Part shown: piece by piece, positions 1 to 8,838 of the stretch
How the letters are laid out: each line of letters opens with the position of its first letter
Position numbering within the stretch: position 1 is the first letter of the stretch
NCBI RefSeq assembly: GCF_000523235.1
Contig: NZ_CP006850.1
Coordinates: 496,001-560,000, forward strand
Length of the DNA: 64,000 nt
Direction of reading: 5' to 3'
DNA from: Nocardia nova SH22a
Lineage (GTDB): Bacteria; Actinomycetota; Actinomycetes; Mycobacteriales; Mycobacteriaceae
Notes under the pieces: generated by a model
Seen by the model: the letters and a program-made list of their open reading frames with translations, nothing else
Database searches by the model: none
Told to the model about the DNA's origin: nothing
Made by a program: the position numbers and the translations under genes

Positions 1-28
1 GGGAAAATTCGACAGGGGGAGCGAAAAG

Positions 29-673
29 ATGACCAATCCGGATGCCACACTCATCGCGGTCCTGCTGGACCGTTCCGGTTCCATGCAGTCGATCAAGGCC
101 GACACCGAGGGCGGGCTGGCCGCCTACTTCGAGGAACAGCGCAAGCTGCCCAGGCAAATCCAGGTGACGTTCGCGCAGTTCGACACCGAATACGAGTGCC
201 TGTATTCGAATGTGCAGATCGACCGGATTCCGGCGCCGGAACTGCATCCGCGCGGCGGGACGGCGCTCTACGACGCCCTCGGCAAACTGGTCACCGATGT
301 GGGCGCCGAGCTGGCCGCGCGACCCGAATCCGAGCGGCCGGGCACGGTCATCGTCGTGGTACTCACCGACGGGCACGAGAATTCCAGCCGGGAATGGACC
401 CACGCGGCGGTCCGGTCGCTGATCACCCAGCAGCAGGAGGTCTACAACTGGGACTTCCTGTTCCTCGGCGCCAATATGGACGCCGTGGAGATCGGCGCCA
501 GTATGGGGTTCGCGCCGAGTCAATCGATCACCTACGCGGCCGCACCCGCCGGGGTGGCGGGTGTATTCGGTGCGGCGGCAGCGTATTCCGCGCGCCTGCA
601 GTCCGATCCCGGTTCGGCGCGCAGCAGCGGATTCACCGATTCCGAACGGCAGCAGTCGAATCCGGGGGAGTGA
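29..673 (+). CDS. VWA-domain protein
   Basis: A 214-residue protein that is essentially one von Willebrand factor A domain. The metal-ion-dependent adhesion site is visible as D14-x-S16-x-S18 (DRSGS), followed by T78 in RGGTALYD and D114 in VLTDGHENSS, so all canonical ligand positions are present. There is no signal peptide or membrane segment, so it should act in the cytoplasm. A purine-rich GGGGGAG lies 8 bases before the ATG. The C-terminal 40 residues are Ser/Gly/Ala-rich and probably disordered. The family is used for metal-dependent protein-protein contacts, but no partner gene (for example a MoxR ATPase) lies next to it here, so its specific role is unknown. Confidence 0.85.
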   Translation: MTNPDATLIAVLLDRSGSMQSIKADTEGGLAAYFEEQRKLPRQIQVTFAQFDTEYECLYSNVQIDRIPAPELHPRGGTALYDALGKLVTDVGAELAARPESERPGTVIVVVLTDGHENSSREWTHAAVRSLITQQQEVYNWDFLFLGANMDAVEIGASMGFAPSQSITYAAAPAGVAGVFGAAAAYSARLQSDPGSARSSGFTDSERQQSNPGE

Positions 674-821
674 ATGTCGGCCCGTTGGGCTGCATCGCCG
701 CTGGGTCGGTGCCGAGGGCGACGTGAGTCGATGGCCGGACCGAGGGCGCGGGTCGGCCAGATCTACACCCGCGCCGCACCACTGCGGTGCCGCCATGTGC
801 GTGCGGCGCAGCGGCGGCTGG

Positions 822-1487
822 TTACTGCCAGCCCGGTCGGACCAACCCCGACTCGTAGGCCATCACCACCAGCTGTGTCCGATCACGAGCGTTGAGCTTC
901 AACAGGATTCGGCTCACGTGGGTGCGCGCGGTCGCGGGACTCATGAACAAGCGCTTGCCGATCTCGGCATTGGTGAGACCCTCCGCTACGAGCGTCATCA
1001 CCTCGCGCTCGCGGTCGGTGAGGTCGGTCAGCGTCGTCTCGGGCGCGGGTTTGGCACGGGTGGCGAATTCGGCGACCAGGCGGCGGGTGACGCTGGGCGA
1101 CAGCAGTGCGTCACCCCCGGCCACCACCCGGACGGCCTTCACGAGATCCGCGGGTTCGGTGTGTTTGACCAGGAATCCCGTCGCACCGGAACGCATCGCC
1201 TCGAAGACGTACTCGTCTAGCTCGAAGGTGGTCAGCACCACCACCTTCACCTCGGTGAGTGCGGGGTCAGCGGCGATCTCGCGGGTCGCGGCCAGGCCGT
1301 CGAGAACCGGCATCCGGATATCCATCAACACCACATCCGGACGCAGTTCCCGGGCCAGCCGCACGGCCTGCTCGCCGTTATCGGCCTCGCCGACGACCTC
1401 GATTCCGTCCTGGGCATCCAGCAGCGCGGCGAAACCGGCACGCACCAGAGCTTGATCATCCGCGACCAGGACCCGTATGTCGTTCAC
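822..1487 (-). CDS. LuxR/NarL-type two-component response regulator
   Basis: A 221-residue response regulator. The receiver domain covers about residues 1-120, with the acidic pair D10/D11 and phospho-acceptor D56 in VVLMDIRMP. A linker then leads to a LuxR-type helix-turn-helix at about 150-215, with the motif LTDREREVMTLVAEGLTNAE and the recognition region TARTHVSRIL. It lies downstream of the sensor kinase on the same strand, separated by about 210 bases, so the two form a cognate pair. The divergent ABC-2 exporter beyond the kinase is the natural candidate target. The stimulus cannot be read from the sequence. Confidence 0.93.
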   Translation of the reverse strand: MNDIRVLVADDQALVRAGFAALLDAQDGIEVVGEADNGEQAVRLARELRPDVVLMDIRMPVLDGLAATREIAADPALTEVKVVVLTTFELDEYVFEAMRSGATGFLVKHTEPADLVKAVRVVAGGDALLSPSVTRRLVAEFATRAKPAPETTLTDLTDREREVMTLVAEGLTNAEIGKRLFMSPATARTHVSRILLKLNARDRTQLVVMAYESGLVRPGWQ

Positions 1488-1696
1488 GAAACCTCCTGTA
1501 CAACAAGATATTCAGCGGTGAGCGCCCGAGCTGGACCGGCGGCGTCCTGGAAGTCGCGGCATGCTGTCATCGGTGACCTGCTCCGGCGCGGCGATCGGCA
1601 TGGTTCGTGACGGTGGGTCGTCCGACCTCTGGCGGATGGTCGCGTGCCCGCACCGGCCGTCCGGCACCGAATGCCGGTCGATGGCCTGCCCGCCGG

Positions 1697-3031
1697 TCAT
1701 TCTCGCTCCCGCGGCTCGGCCGCGGACTCAGGAGTACCGGCGTCGTTCGCTCGATCGGCGGAGCGCGGTGGGCGGGTTCGGAGGTGAGCGTCGTTCGCTC
1801 GACCCGACGGAGTCGATGGGAGGGTGCTGCCATGTTCCCGGGCGGCCGCGGTCGCCGGAATCGGTAGCCGTGCCTCGACTCGGAACCCGCCGTCCGTGCG
1901 CGCCGCCGCGGACAACTCCCCTCCGAGTGCGTGCGCGCGTTCGATCATGCCCGGAATTCCGTTCCCCCCACCGGTTGTGGACGACTGTGGAGAATTCGGC
2001 GGTCCATCATTGTCCACAGTTATGCACAGGCCGGTCGGTGAATAATCCACAGCGACGGTTGCTTCCGTACCCGGTGCGTGCCGCAGCACATTGGTCAGCG
2101 ATTCCTGCACGATGCGGGCCGCGGCCACGTCGACCACCACCGGCAACCGGTGCGGCGTACCGGTGATCCGCGTGTGGACGACCGTTCCGGCCGCGCGGGT
2201 CGGAGCCAGCAATGATTCCAGATCTCCGATGCCGACCGCCGGACTGGTCGGCGCCGCAACGGTTCCCGCTCCGGCGCGGATGGAGCGCAGCAGGCTGTGC
2301 ACTTCTTCCAGTGCGTCCCGGCTGACCTCCTTGATCGCCGACAGCGCGGTCGCGGCCTGCTCGGGTTTCCGGTCGAACAACTCCAGTGCCACCGAGGACT
2401 GCACATTGATCAGCGACAGACTGTGCGCCAGCACATCGTGCAGTTCGCGCGCGATGGCGAGGCGTTCCCGATCCGCGCGCTGCTCGCGTTCAGCCAGTTC
2501 GCGGGCCCGTTCGGCCGCCGCATTGCGGCGCGCCGCCTCGGCGCGCTGACTGCGGGCGAGCAGTACCGCCTGCCGCTGCCGGATCCCCTCGGCGATCCCG
2601 ATCAGCACGAACAGCCACGCCAGGATCCCGATGACCGGCCAGCCGCCGGTGTCCTGCCCGCGCAGTGCCGGTACCGGCCAGACCATGAGCAGATACCCCA
2701 GCGGAACCAGCGGGTAGGTGTACCAGCGTGAGCCCCGGCTCGCGGCCGTGAGAAACGCGATGATCAGCGAGACGAAGATCGGTCCGTAACCGTATCCGGC
2801 CAGCAGATACCCGGCGGTGACCGCCAGGACGGCGACGAATACCGAGCGCGGATACCTACGCCGCAGCAACAGCAGTACCGGCCCCGCCACGAGCAGGGCG
2901 TAGCCGATCCCGTCCAGTGACCGCACATCGGCCTGATGCGCGTTGGCCGCGTGCCCGGCGCCGACCTGGATGACGGTCACCACCAGCGTCAGCACCACAT
3001 CCCGGCCGAAGGCCCACCTCCTGGACTCCAC
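1697..3031 (-). CDS. HisKA_3-type sensor histidine kinase
   Basis: A 444-residue membrane sensor kinase. About five hydrophobic segments fill residues 10-150. A coiled basic linker (RQRQAVLLARSQRAEAARR) leads to the HisKA_3 dimerisation helix with the phospho-accepting His in ERLAIARELHDVLAHSLS. The ATPase domain has N-box NVLRHAPG, DNDGP and GNGIPGM. The last ~50 residues are an unusual Arg/Ala-rich tail carrying a short internal repeat (RANDA twice). The start is GTG; an AGGAGG inside the first codons makes the exact start uncertain. It pairs with the downstream LuxR-type regulator and probably controls the divergent ABC exporter, as in many actinobacterial antibiotic-resistance or envelope-stress modules. 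Confidence 0.92.
   Translation of the reverse strand: MESRRWAFGRDVVLTLVVTVIQVGAGHAANAHQADVRSLDGIGYALLVAGPVLLLLRRRYPRSVFVAVLAVTAGYLLAGYGYGPIFVSLIIAFLTAASRGSRWYTYPLVPLGYLLMVWPVPALRGQDTGGWPVIGILAWLFVLIGIAEGIRQRQAVLLARSQRAEAARRNAAAERARELAEREQRADRERLAIARELHDVLAHSLSLINVQSSVALELFDRKPEQAATALSAIKEVSRDALEEVHSLLRSIRAGAGTVAAPTSPAVGIGDLESLLAPTRAAGTVVHTRITGTPHRLPVVVDVAAARIVQESLTNVLRHAPGTEATVAVDYSPTGLCITVDNDGPPNSPQSSTTGGGNGIPGMIERAHALGGELSAAARTDGGFRVEARLPIPATAAAREHGSTLPSTPSGRANDAHLRTRPPRSADRANDAGTPESAAEPRERE
1741..1802. repeat. 14-bp direct repeat in the kinase C-terminal tail
   Basis: CGTCGTTCGCTCGA occurs at 1741-1754 and again at 1789-1802. The 48-base spacing is an exact multiple of three, so on the coding strand it gives the RANDA peptide repeat. 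The second copy sits inside a small inverted repeat, GAGCG-tcgtt-CGCTC. It may reflect local slippage that extended the kinase C-terminus. Confidence 0.5.
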
Positions 3032-3082
3032 AATTCGAACGTAGCCCGCCGCGGGCCCGAAGGGAGGGGCCGCGCGGCGAAT

Positions 3083-3098
3083 TACGTCCAGATACGTA
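3083..3098. promoter_or_regulatory. Inverted repeat between divergent kinase and ABC genes
   Basis: TACGT-N6-ACGTA lies in the 125-base gap between the outward-facing sensor kinase and the ABC transporter genes. Its placement and two-fold symmetry fit an operator for the LuxR-type regulator encoded next door, which would control both directions. Only symmetry and position support this. Confidence 0.35.
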
Positions 3099-3156
3099 GA
3101 CCGGACCGAGCGCGCCGACGGATGTATCGATGCTGGTGGAAGCGGATGGTCGAGAT

Positions 3157-4089
3157 ATGAACAGATCGAATGCCGACGATGTCGTGCTCACCGCCGGTCT
3201 CACCAAGCGGTACGGCGACCAAGTGGCCGTGGACGCCGTCTCCATGACCGTCCGGCGTGGTGAGATCTACGGTTTTCTCGGGCCGAACGGCGCGGGTAAG
3301 ACCACGACGCTGCGGATGCTGGTCGGCCTGATCGCATCGACCTCCGGATCCGCGACGGTCCTCGGCTGCCGCCCGGGCGAGCCGGAAGCGTTGCGGCGCA
3401 TCGGCGTCCTGATCGAGGGCCCCGGTTTCTATCCGTACCTGTCCGGCCGCGACAACCTGCGGGTACTGGCCCGCTACCGCCGGAACGCGGCCGGGCGGCG
3501 TGATCGGTTCGCCGAGGTCGACGAGGTGCTGGCGCGGGTCGGGCTCGCCGATCGGGCCGATGATCGCTTCCGCGCCTACTCGCTCGGCATGAAGCAGCGC
3601 CTGGGTGTGGGCGCGGCCCTGCTGGGCGGGCCCGATCTGCTCATCCTCGATGAACCGACCAATGGTCTGGATCCCGCCGGCATGGCCGAAATGCGGGAAC
3701 TGATTACCGGATTGGCCGCCGAGGGGCACACCGTCGTGCTCTCCTCGCATCTGCTCAGCGAAGTGCAGGAAATATGCGATCGGGTCGGCGTCATCTCCGG
3801 CGGGCGGTTGCTCACCGAATCGACGGTCAGTGAATTACGCGGTGCGGCAACGCTTCTGGTGTGCGCCGAACCGGTGGAAACGGCCTATCCGGCGGTGCGC
3901 CGGGTAGTGGGCGATCACGCCGCGATGCTGACCGCCACCGGCATCAGAGTCGATGCCGGTAGGGCAACGGCGCCCGAGGTGGCACGCGCGGTGATCGAGT
4001 CCGGGGCCGATCTGCTCGAGCTGCGGATCGACGAGAGATCGCTGGAAGAGGTGTTCTTCGAGATGACGAAACAGGAGAGTCCGATATGA
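3157..4089 (+). CDS. ABC-2 type exporter, ATP-binding subunit
   Basis: A 310-residue ABC ATPase. Walker A is GPNGAGKTT (residues 42-50), the signature region is YSLGMKQRLGVG, Walker B is LLILDEPTNGLD, and the switch His is in VVLSSHLLSEV. The accessory C-terminal ~90 residues, ending EEVFFEMT, are typical of BcrA/CcmA-like drug or peptide exporters. The ATG at 3157 starts the protein just before the conserved KRYGD region; an in-frame ATG at 3130 would add nine residues. Its stop overlaps the start of the permease gene (ATGA), so the two are translationally coupled. The substrate is unknown. The divergent two-component system suggests induction by an envelope signal. Confidence 0.93.
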   Translation: MNRSNADDVVLTAGLTKRYGDQVAVDAVSMTVRRGEIYGFLGPNGAGKTTTLRMLVGLIASTSGSATVLGCRPGEPEALRRIGVLIEGPGFYPYLSGRDNLRVLARYRRNAAGRRDRFAEVDEVLARVGLADRADDRFRAYSLGMKQRLGVGAALLGGPDLLILDEPTNGLDPAGMAEMRELITGLAAEGHTVVLSSHLLSEVQEICDRVGVISGGRLLTESTVSELRGAATLLVCAEPVETAYPAVRRVVGDHAAMLTATGIRVDAGRATAPEVARAVIESGADLLELRIDERSLEEVFFEMTKQESPI

Positions 4090-4952
4090 CCGCCACCGAT
4101 ATGACCGGCGATGTGATCGCCTGTGTCCGAGCCGAATTCGCGCGCCTGCGGAAATGGCCCGCGTTCTGGATCGTCCTCGGCACCTGGATCGTGCTGAATC
4201 TCGTCTTCGCCTACCTGTTCAACTATCTGGCCTACTCCTCGGGCAGCGGTTCCCGGATGTCGAACGGTCAGCCGCGGGAGGTGCTGCTGCAGCTGATGCT
4301 GCCCGCCGCGGTGCCGGAGGTCTTCACCCAGGGCATGGCCATGTTCGGCGGCGCGCTCATGCTGGTGCTCGGTGCGCTGGTGGTGGGCAGCGGATACGGC
4401 TGGGGCAGTTGGAAAACCGTGTTCACCCAGGGGCCGTCGCGGGCGGCGGTCGCCGGTGGCACCGTACTCGCGCTGGTCGCCGTGGTGGTGGGGCTGGTCG
4501 TCACGGCCTTCGTGGTCGATACCGGGGTGGCCGCGGTGATCGGCGCGGCCGAACATCAGTCGCTGTCGCTGCCGACGCTCGGACATACGGCACTCGGACT
4601 CGGAACCGGCATCGCGATCCTCGGGATGTGGACGCTGGCCGGCGCCCTGATCGCGGCGATCGCCCGCGGACCCGCGCTGGCGGTCGGACTGGGGCTGGTG
4701 TGGGTGCTGGTCGTGGAGAATCTGCTGCGCGGTGTCGCGGCGATCTTCGCGCCGATCCGCGCCGTCACCGACCATCTGCCCGGCACCGCGGCGGGCTCCC
4801 TGGCCGGTGCCATGCGCACGGTCGGCGGATCGGCCACACCGGGGGTGCTGGACATCCTGTCGCGGCCCGCGTCGGCGGTGGTCCTGGCGGTGTACATCGT
4901 TCTATTCGCCGCGGGCGCAATCACTTTGGCGGTCCGTCGCGATATGGCCTGA
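4086..4952 (+). CDS. ABC-2 type exporter, permease subunit
   Basis: A 288-residue integral membrane protein with about six hydrophobic helices (for example WPAFWIVLGTWIVLNLVFAY and LALVAVVVGLVVTAFVV) and no enzymatic motifs, as expected of ABC-2 permeases. The start ATG overlaps the ATPase stop by four bases. Together with the ATPase it should form a homodimeric export pore in the cytoplasmic membrane. The gene after it is an unrelated OsmC-like protein 66 bases downstream, so the exporter operon probably ends here. Confidence 0.88.
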   Translation: MTATDMTGDVIACVRAEFARLRKWPAFWIVLGTWIVLNLVFAYLFNYLAYSSGSGSRMSNGQPREVLLQLMLPAAVPEVFTQGMAMFGGALMLVLGALVVGSGYGWGSWKTVFTQGPSRAAVAGGTVLALVAVVVGLVVTAFVVDTGVAAVIGAAEHQSLSLPTLGHTALGLGTGIAILGMWTLAGALIAAIARGPALAVGLGLVWVLVVENLLRGVAAIFAPIRAVTDHLPGTAAGSLAGAMRTVGGSATPGVLDILSRPASAVVLAVYIVLFAAGAITLAVRRDMA

Positions 4953-5018
4953 CCGGCGGCGGTCACGGGAGTAGGTTCGAGACGACGGCAACCCCCGATA
5001 CTCTATGAAAGGACAGCG

Positions 5019-5462
5019 ATGCCCACACGTAGCGCACGGACCGCGTGGACCGGCGGCCTGCAGGACGGCTCCGGACAGGTCGAGCTGGCGAGTTCCGGCG
5101 TCGGCAAGTTCGACGTCTCGTTCCCCAAGCGCACCGCCGACACCGCCGAGGGCGCCACGAGCCCCGAGGAACTGATCGCGGCCGCGCATTCCTCCTGCTA
5201 CGCGATGGCGCTGTCCGGTCAGATCGGCGCTGCGGGCGGCACCGTCCAGAGCCTGGACGTCAACGCCGATGTGACGCTGGGACCGGATCCGGCCGGCGGT
5301 TTCCGGATCTCCCGCATCGTGCTGAAGGTTCGCGGCCGGGTAGCGGACATCGACGCGGCGGCATTCGACCAGGCCGCCCAGAACGCCAAGGCAGGTTGCC
5401 CGATCAGCAAGGCGCTGGCCGGGGTGGACACGATCGAACTGGACGCCGCGCTCGAATCCTGA
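5019..5462 (+). CDS. OsmC/Ohr-family peroxide-reducing protein
   Basis: A 147-residue OsmC-like protein. The two redox cysteines of the family are present, one in AAHSSCYAMALSG and the second in AKAGCPISKAL, and the conserved TSPEELIAAAHSSC stretch is intact. These thiol proteins detoxify organic hydroperoxides in the cytoplasm. The AAAGGA in front of the ATG serves as the ribosome site. It is a stand-alone gene followed by a hairpin and a convergent mhuD. It could be either an OsmC or an Ohr type; length and motifs favour the YhfA/OsmC side. Confidence 0.88.
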   Translation: MPTRSARTAWTGGLQDGSGQVELASSGVGKFDVSFPKRTADTAEGATSPEELIAAAHSSCYAMALSGQIGAAGGTVQSLDVNADVTLGPDPAGGFRISRIVLKVRGRVADIDAAAFDQAAQNAKAGCPISKALAGVDTIELDAALES

Positions 5463-5476
5463 GCGCGCCGGTGAGT

Positions 5477-5522
5477 CTCGCCGGGACCGTTCCCGACCGG
5501 AGTCGGCCACGGTCTCGGCGAG
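5477..5522. terminator. Hairpin between convergent osmC-like gene and mhuD
   Basis: Arms CTCGCCGGGACCG and CGGTCTCGGCGAG pair with a single G-T wobble around a 20-base loop. It lies between two converging genes and lacks a T-run, as is common in actinobacteria. A shared terminator is likely. Confidence 0.5.
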
Positions 5523-5529
5523 TTCGGGT

Positions 5530-5844
5530 TCAGTCGCCGGTCTTACCGGCCACGTCGAGAACGACCTCGAACTCCAACAGCGAGGCGCCGGTGGCGACGG
5601 GCTGGCGCGCCTGGCCCGCATGCGCCTCCTTGGCCGGTCCGTCCCGCCAGGCCGCGAAGGACTCTTCCGAATCCCACTGCGTCACAACGAAATACCGATT
5701 GTCACCGGCGACCGGGCGGAGCAACTGGAAGCCCAGGAAACCGGGCGAGTTCTCCACCGCGTGCGCGCGATTGGCGAATCGCTTCTCGAGTTCGGGTCCG
5801 GCTCCCTCGGGAACCTCGATCGCATTGATCTTCACAACAGCCAT
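5530..5844 (-). CDS. mhuD: Haem-degrading monooxygenase MhuD
   Basis: A 104-residue ABM-fold (ferredoxin-like) protein close to M. tuberculosis MhuD (Rv3592) in sequence and length. The residues known to matter for haem binding and ring opening are at the same positions: Asn7, Trp66 and His75. The family forms a dimer, binds two haems per site and oxidatively opens haem to mycobilin with iron release in the cytosol. The neighbouring divergent hydrolase gene is the counterpart of Rv3591c, so synteny supports orthology. The first codon is ATG with the conserved VVKINAI start. Regulation by iron is expected, but no clear IdeR box was recognised. Confidence 0.92.
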   Translation of the reverse strand: MAVVKINAIEVPEGAGPELEKRFANRAHAVENSPGFLGFQLLRPVAGDNRYFVVTQWDSEESFAAWRDGPAKEAHAGQARQPVATGASLLEFEVVLDVAGKTGD

Positions 5845-5889
5845 GAGCCCAGGCTAATGCGGCCGTCCCGGCACGTATCGTCGGAGCCG

Positions 5890-6657
5890 ATGTTGTACGA
5901 CGAGGGCGGCGCCGGCGTGCCGATTCTGTTACTGCACGGTCTGATGGGTAGCGCGCGGACCTGGGCGGATCACGTGCCCTGGCTGCGTGAATACGGTCAC
6001 GTGTACACCTTCGACGCCGCCGGGCACGGCCGCCCGGCGCCGCCGCGGCTCACCACCGAGCACTTCGTCGCCGATCTCGCCGAGGCCACCGCGGAGATCG
6101 CCGACCCGATGGTGGTGATCGGTCATTCGATGGGCGGACTGCACGGCTGGATGTTCGCCGCCGCCCATCCCGAACGGGTCCGCGCGCTGGTGGTCGAGGA
6201 TATGGCGCCGGATTTCCGCGGCCGCACCGCACAGCACTGGGCGGAGATGATCGCGGCCTGGCCGCAGCCGTTCCCGGACGCGGACGCGGTACTCGACTAC
6301 TTCGGGCCGGTGGCGGGCCGCTATTTCCTGAACTCCTTCACATCCGGTCCCGACGGTTACCGGCTGCACGGGTCGGTCGATACGTTCCGCGATATCTCCG
6401 AGGAGTGGGGCACCCGCGATTTCTGGCCCCAATGGCGTTCCGTGCGGGTGCCGACCCTGCTGATCGAGGGCGAATTCACGATCACTCCGCCGGGGCAGGT
6501 GAAGGAGATGGCGACGGTGCGGCCGGGCGTGCGTTATCTGATGGTCGAGGGTGCCGGGCATCTCGTCCACGACGATCAACCGGAGCGATATCGCGCCGAA
6601 GTCGAGAAGTTTCTGCACGAAATCATGGGTGTGTCAGCCGAAGAAGACCTGGAGTAG
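5890..6657 (+). CDS. Alpha/beta hydrolase (Rv3591c-like)
   Basis: A 255-residue alpha/beta hydrolase with oxyanion motif LLHGLMGS, nucleophile S80 in IGHSMGG and a catalytic His in EGAGHLVHDD near the C-terminus. Length and position beside mhuD match Rv3591c of M. tuberculosis. The ATG at 5890 is preferred: TATCGT lies 7 bases upstream and no ribosome site is visible, which fits a leaderless transcript. The open frame extends upstream into mhuD, but those residues look non-coding. The physiological ester is unknown. Confidence 0.85.
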   Translation: MLYDEGGAGVPILLLHGLMGSARTWADHVPWLREYGHVYTFDAAGHGRPAPPRLTTEHFVADLAEATAEIADPMVVIGHSMGGLHGWMFAAAHPERVRALVVEDMAPDFRGRTAQHWAEMIAAWPQPFPDADAVLDYFGPVAGRYFLNSFTSGPDGYRLHGSVDTFRDISEEWGTRDFWPQWRSVRVPTLLIEGEFTITPPGQVKEMATVRPGVRYLMVEGAGHLVHDDQPERYRAEVEKFLHEIMGVSAEEDLE

Positions 6658-6758
6658 CGCGCGACTCACGGCCGGCGTATCGCGCCTGAGGGCGGTTGTC
6701 GTCAGTCTCCGGACGAGTGCGACGTATGCTCCTCCCAGGCCCCGAACAAAGGTGAATC

Positions 6759-7931
6759 ATGATTAACTTCTCGATACCTGCCGACCTCGCCGCCGAACGC
6801 GACCGGATTCGCCGGTTCGTCACCGACACGATCGTTCCCTTCGAACGTGACCCGCGCCTGACCTCGCACGGCCCGAACGACGAACTGCGGCAGGAACTGG
6901 TCGAACTGGCCCGTGCCGAGAAGCTGCTCACCATTCAGGCCCCCGAGGAACTGGGCGGACGCGGCCTCACCCATGTCGAGCAGGCCGTGCTCTACGAGGC
7001 GGCCGGGTGGTCCACCCTCGGCCCGGTCGCGATGAACTGCGCCGCACCCGACGAGGGCAATATGTTCCTGCTGTCCAAGGTCGCGAATCCGGAACAGACC
7101 GACCGCTTCCTCATGCCGGTGATCAACGGCCGCCAGCGCTCGGTCTTCGCCATGACCGAACCCGGCGGCGCCGGATCCGACCCCGGCCAGCTCGCCACTA
7201 CCGCGACCTTCGACGGTGAGAACTTCACGATCAACGGCCGCAAATGGCTGATCACCGGGGCCGACGGGGCCAAGACGTGGATCATCATGGCCAAACTCGA
7301 GGCGAACCCGCATCTGCCGGAGGGGCCGACCCTGTTCCTCACCGAGGGCGGCCAGCCCGGAATCGTCATCGAACGGACCATGAACACCATGGACCGCAAC
7401 TACGTCGGCGGCCACGGCGTGGTGCGATTCGAGAATCTGGTGCTGCCGAAGGAATCGCTGCTCGGCGAGAGCGGCCAGGCGCTGCGATACGCCCAGTTGC
7501 GGCTGGCCCCCGCCCGGCTCACGCACTGCATGCGCTGGCTCGGCGCGGCCGAACGCGCCCATGCCATCGCGGTCGAGCACGCCAAGACCCGCACCGCCTT
7601 CGGTAAGCCGATCGGTGAGCACGAGGGTGTGTCGTTCATGCTCGCCGACAACGAGATCGCCCTGCACCAGTGCCGTCTGACCATCTGGCACGCCTGCTGG
7701 CTGATGGATCAGGGGCACAAGGCCCGGCACGAGAGCTCGATGGCGAAATCCTATGTGTCCGAGGAACTTTTCAAGGTCGCCGACCGCTGCGTACAGGTCC
7801 TCGGCGGCATCGGCATCAGCGACGAGACCGTCGTCGAGATGATCTTCCGCGATATGCGAGCCTTCCGCCTCTACGACGGCCCCACCGAAGTCCACAAATG
7901 GGCCATCGGCCGTCAGGTTCTGCGCGGATAG
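6759..7931 (+). CDS. Acyl-CoA dehydrogenase
   Basis: A 390-residue acyl-CoA dehydrogenase. The N-terminal helical domain is followed by the FAD/substrate segment FAMTEPGGAGSDP, the middle beta domain (NGRKWLITGAD) and the C-terminal helical domain with RTAFGKPIGEHEGVSFMLAD and QVLGGIGISDETVVE. Sequence character resembles the ACAD10/11-like group rather than the steroid FadE pairs later in the window. It uses FAD to form a trans-2 double bond in an acyl-CoA in the cytosol. The enoyl-CoA hydratase 75 bases downstream would take the next beta-oxidation step. Its substrate is not evident. Confidence 0.9.
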   Translation: MINFSIPADLAAERDRIRRFVTDTIVPFERDPRLTSHGPNDELRQELVELARAEKLLTIQAPEELGGRGLTHVEQAVLYEAAGWSTLGPVAMNCAAPDEGNMFLLSKVANPEQTDRFLMPVINGRQRSVFAMTEPGGAGSDPGQLATTATFDGENFTINGRKWLITGADGAKTWIIMAKLEANPHLPEGPTLFLTEGGQPGIVIERTMNTMDRNYVGGHGVVRFENLVLPKESLLGESGQALRYAQLRLAPARLTHCMRWLGAAERAHAIAVEHAKTRTAFGKPIGEHEGVSFMLADNEIALHQCRLTIWHACWLMDQGHKARHESSMAKSYVSEELFKVADRCVQVLGGIGISDETVVEMIFRDMRAFRLYDGPTEVHKWAIGRQVLRG

Positions 7932-8005
7932 GCCGTCTCGGGGTGTAGTCCGGGGTGCTGTCAGTACAGTAGGGCGGAAGATCACTCGAACCCTAGGATT
8001 GTGGA

Positions 8006-8833
8006 ATGAGTTCGGAACTGCAGGTCGATGTCTCCGCCGGAGTCGCGGTTCTCACGCTCAATCGCCCCGCTCAGCAGAACGCCATGACCCCCGGGATGGC
8101 CGAGGCACTCGGGGTGGCGCTGCGGCGCTGCGATACCGAGGACTCGATTCGCGCCGTGGTGATCACCGGAACTCCGCCCGCCTTCTGCGCCGGGGCGGAT
8201 CTGTCCAGCCGGGTCGGCGACGTCAGCGCCACGATCGACCCGCCGCCGTGGCAGATTCGCAAACCGGTGATCGCGGCCGTCAACGGGCACGCGGTGGGGA
8301 TCGGTCTCGCCCTGGCCCTGCAGTGCGATCTGCGCTACGTGGCCGATGACGCGGTGTACGGGCTCAATCAGGTCCGGCGCGGTGTGATGGCCGACGGATA
8401 CGCCCACTGGACGCTGCCGCGGCTGGCGGGTATGGCCAATGCCGCCGACATCATGCTCACCGGCCGGACGTTCGACGGTGACGAGGCGCGGCAGATGGGG
8501 GTCGCCAACAACAGTCTGCCCGCCGGGGAGGTGCTGCCGACCGCCCTGGCCGTCGCGCACGATCTGGCGGCCGGTTCGGCGCCGCTGCCGACCGCGCTGT
8601 CGAAACGGCTGCTGTGGGAGGGGCTGGGGATGACCCCGGAGGCGGTCGGCCGTCTGGAGACCGATCTGCACGACATCGTCGGCAACAGCGCCGATGCCGC
8701 CGAGGGGATGGCCGCGTTCCGCGATCGTCGCGCCCCGAAGTGGTCGGGCAGTATCAGTTCGGAGTGGCCCGCCGGTGAGTTGTCTCCGGAGCAGCGCGCG
8801 GGCCTGGACGTCAGCGGCTCCGAGCCGAACTGA
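8006..8833 (+). CDS. Enoyl-CoA hydratase/isomerase family protein
   Basis: A 275-residue crotonase-fold protein. The family features are LNRPAQQNAM near the N-terminus, the oxyanion-hole segments AFCAGADLSS and NGHAVGIGLALALQCDL, and the GVMADGYAHWTLPRLAG region. One classical catalytic acid position is replaced by Ala/Asp in the GVMADG loop, so hydratase versus isomerase activity cannot be decided from sequence. It follows an acyl-CoA dehydrogenase on the same strand and may form a short beta-oxidation unit with it. Confidence 0.88.
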   Translation: MSSELQVDVSAGVAVLTLNRPAQQNAMTPGMAEALGVALRRCDTEDSIRAVVITGTPPAFCAGADLSSRVGDVSATIDPPPWQIRKPVIAAVNGHAVGIGLALALQCDLRYVADDAVYGLNQVRRGVMADGYAHWTLPRLAGMANAADIMLTGRTFDGDEARQMGVANNSLPAGEVLPTALAVAHDLAAGSAPLPTALSKRLLWEGLGMTPEAVGRLETDLHDIVGNSADAAEGMAAFRDRRAPKWSGSISSEWPAGELSPEQRAGLDVSGSEPN

Positions 8834-8838
8834 CCGCC

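Noticed and set aside
1512..1700. 62-codon minus-strand frame between kinase and regulator
   Set aside because: It overlaps the kinase end by four bases, which looks like coupling, but the sequence is Arg/Pro/Ser-rich low complexity with no start signal.
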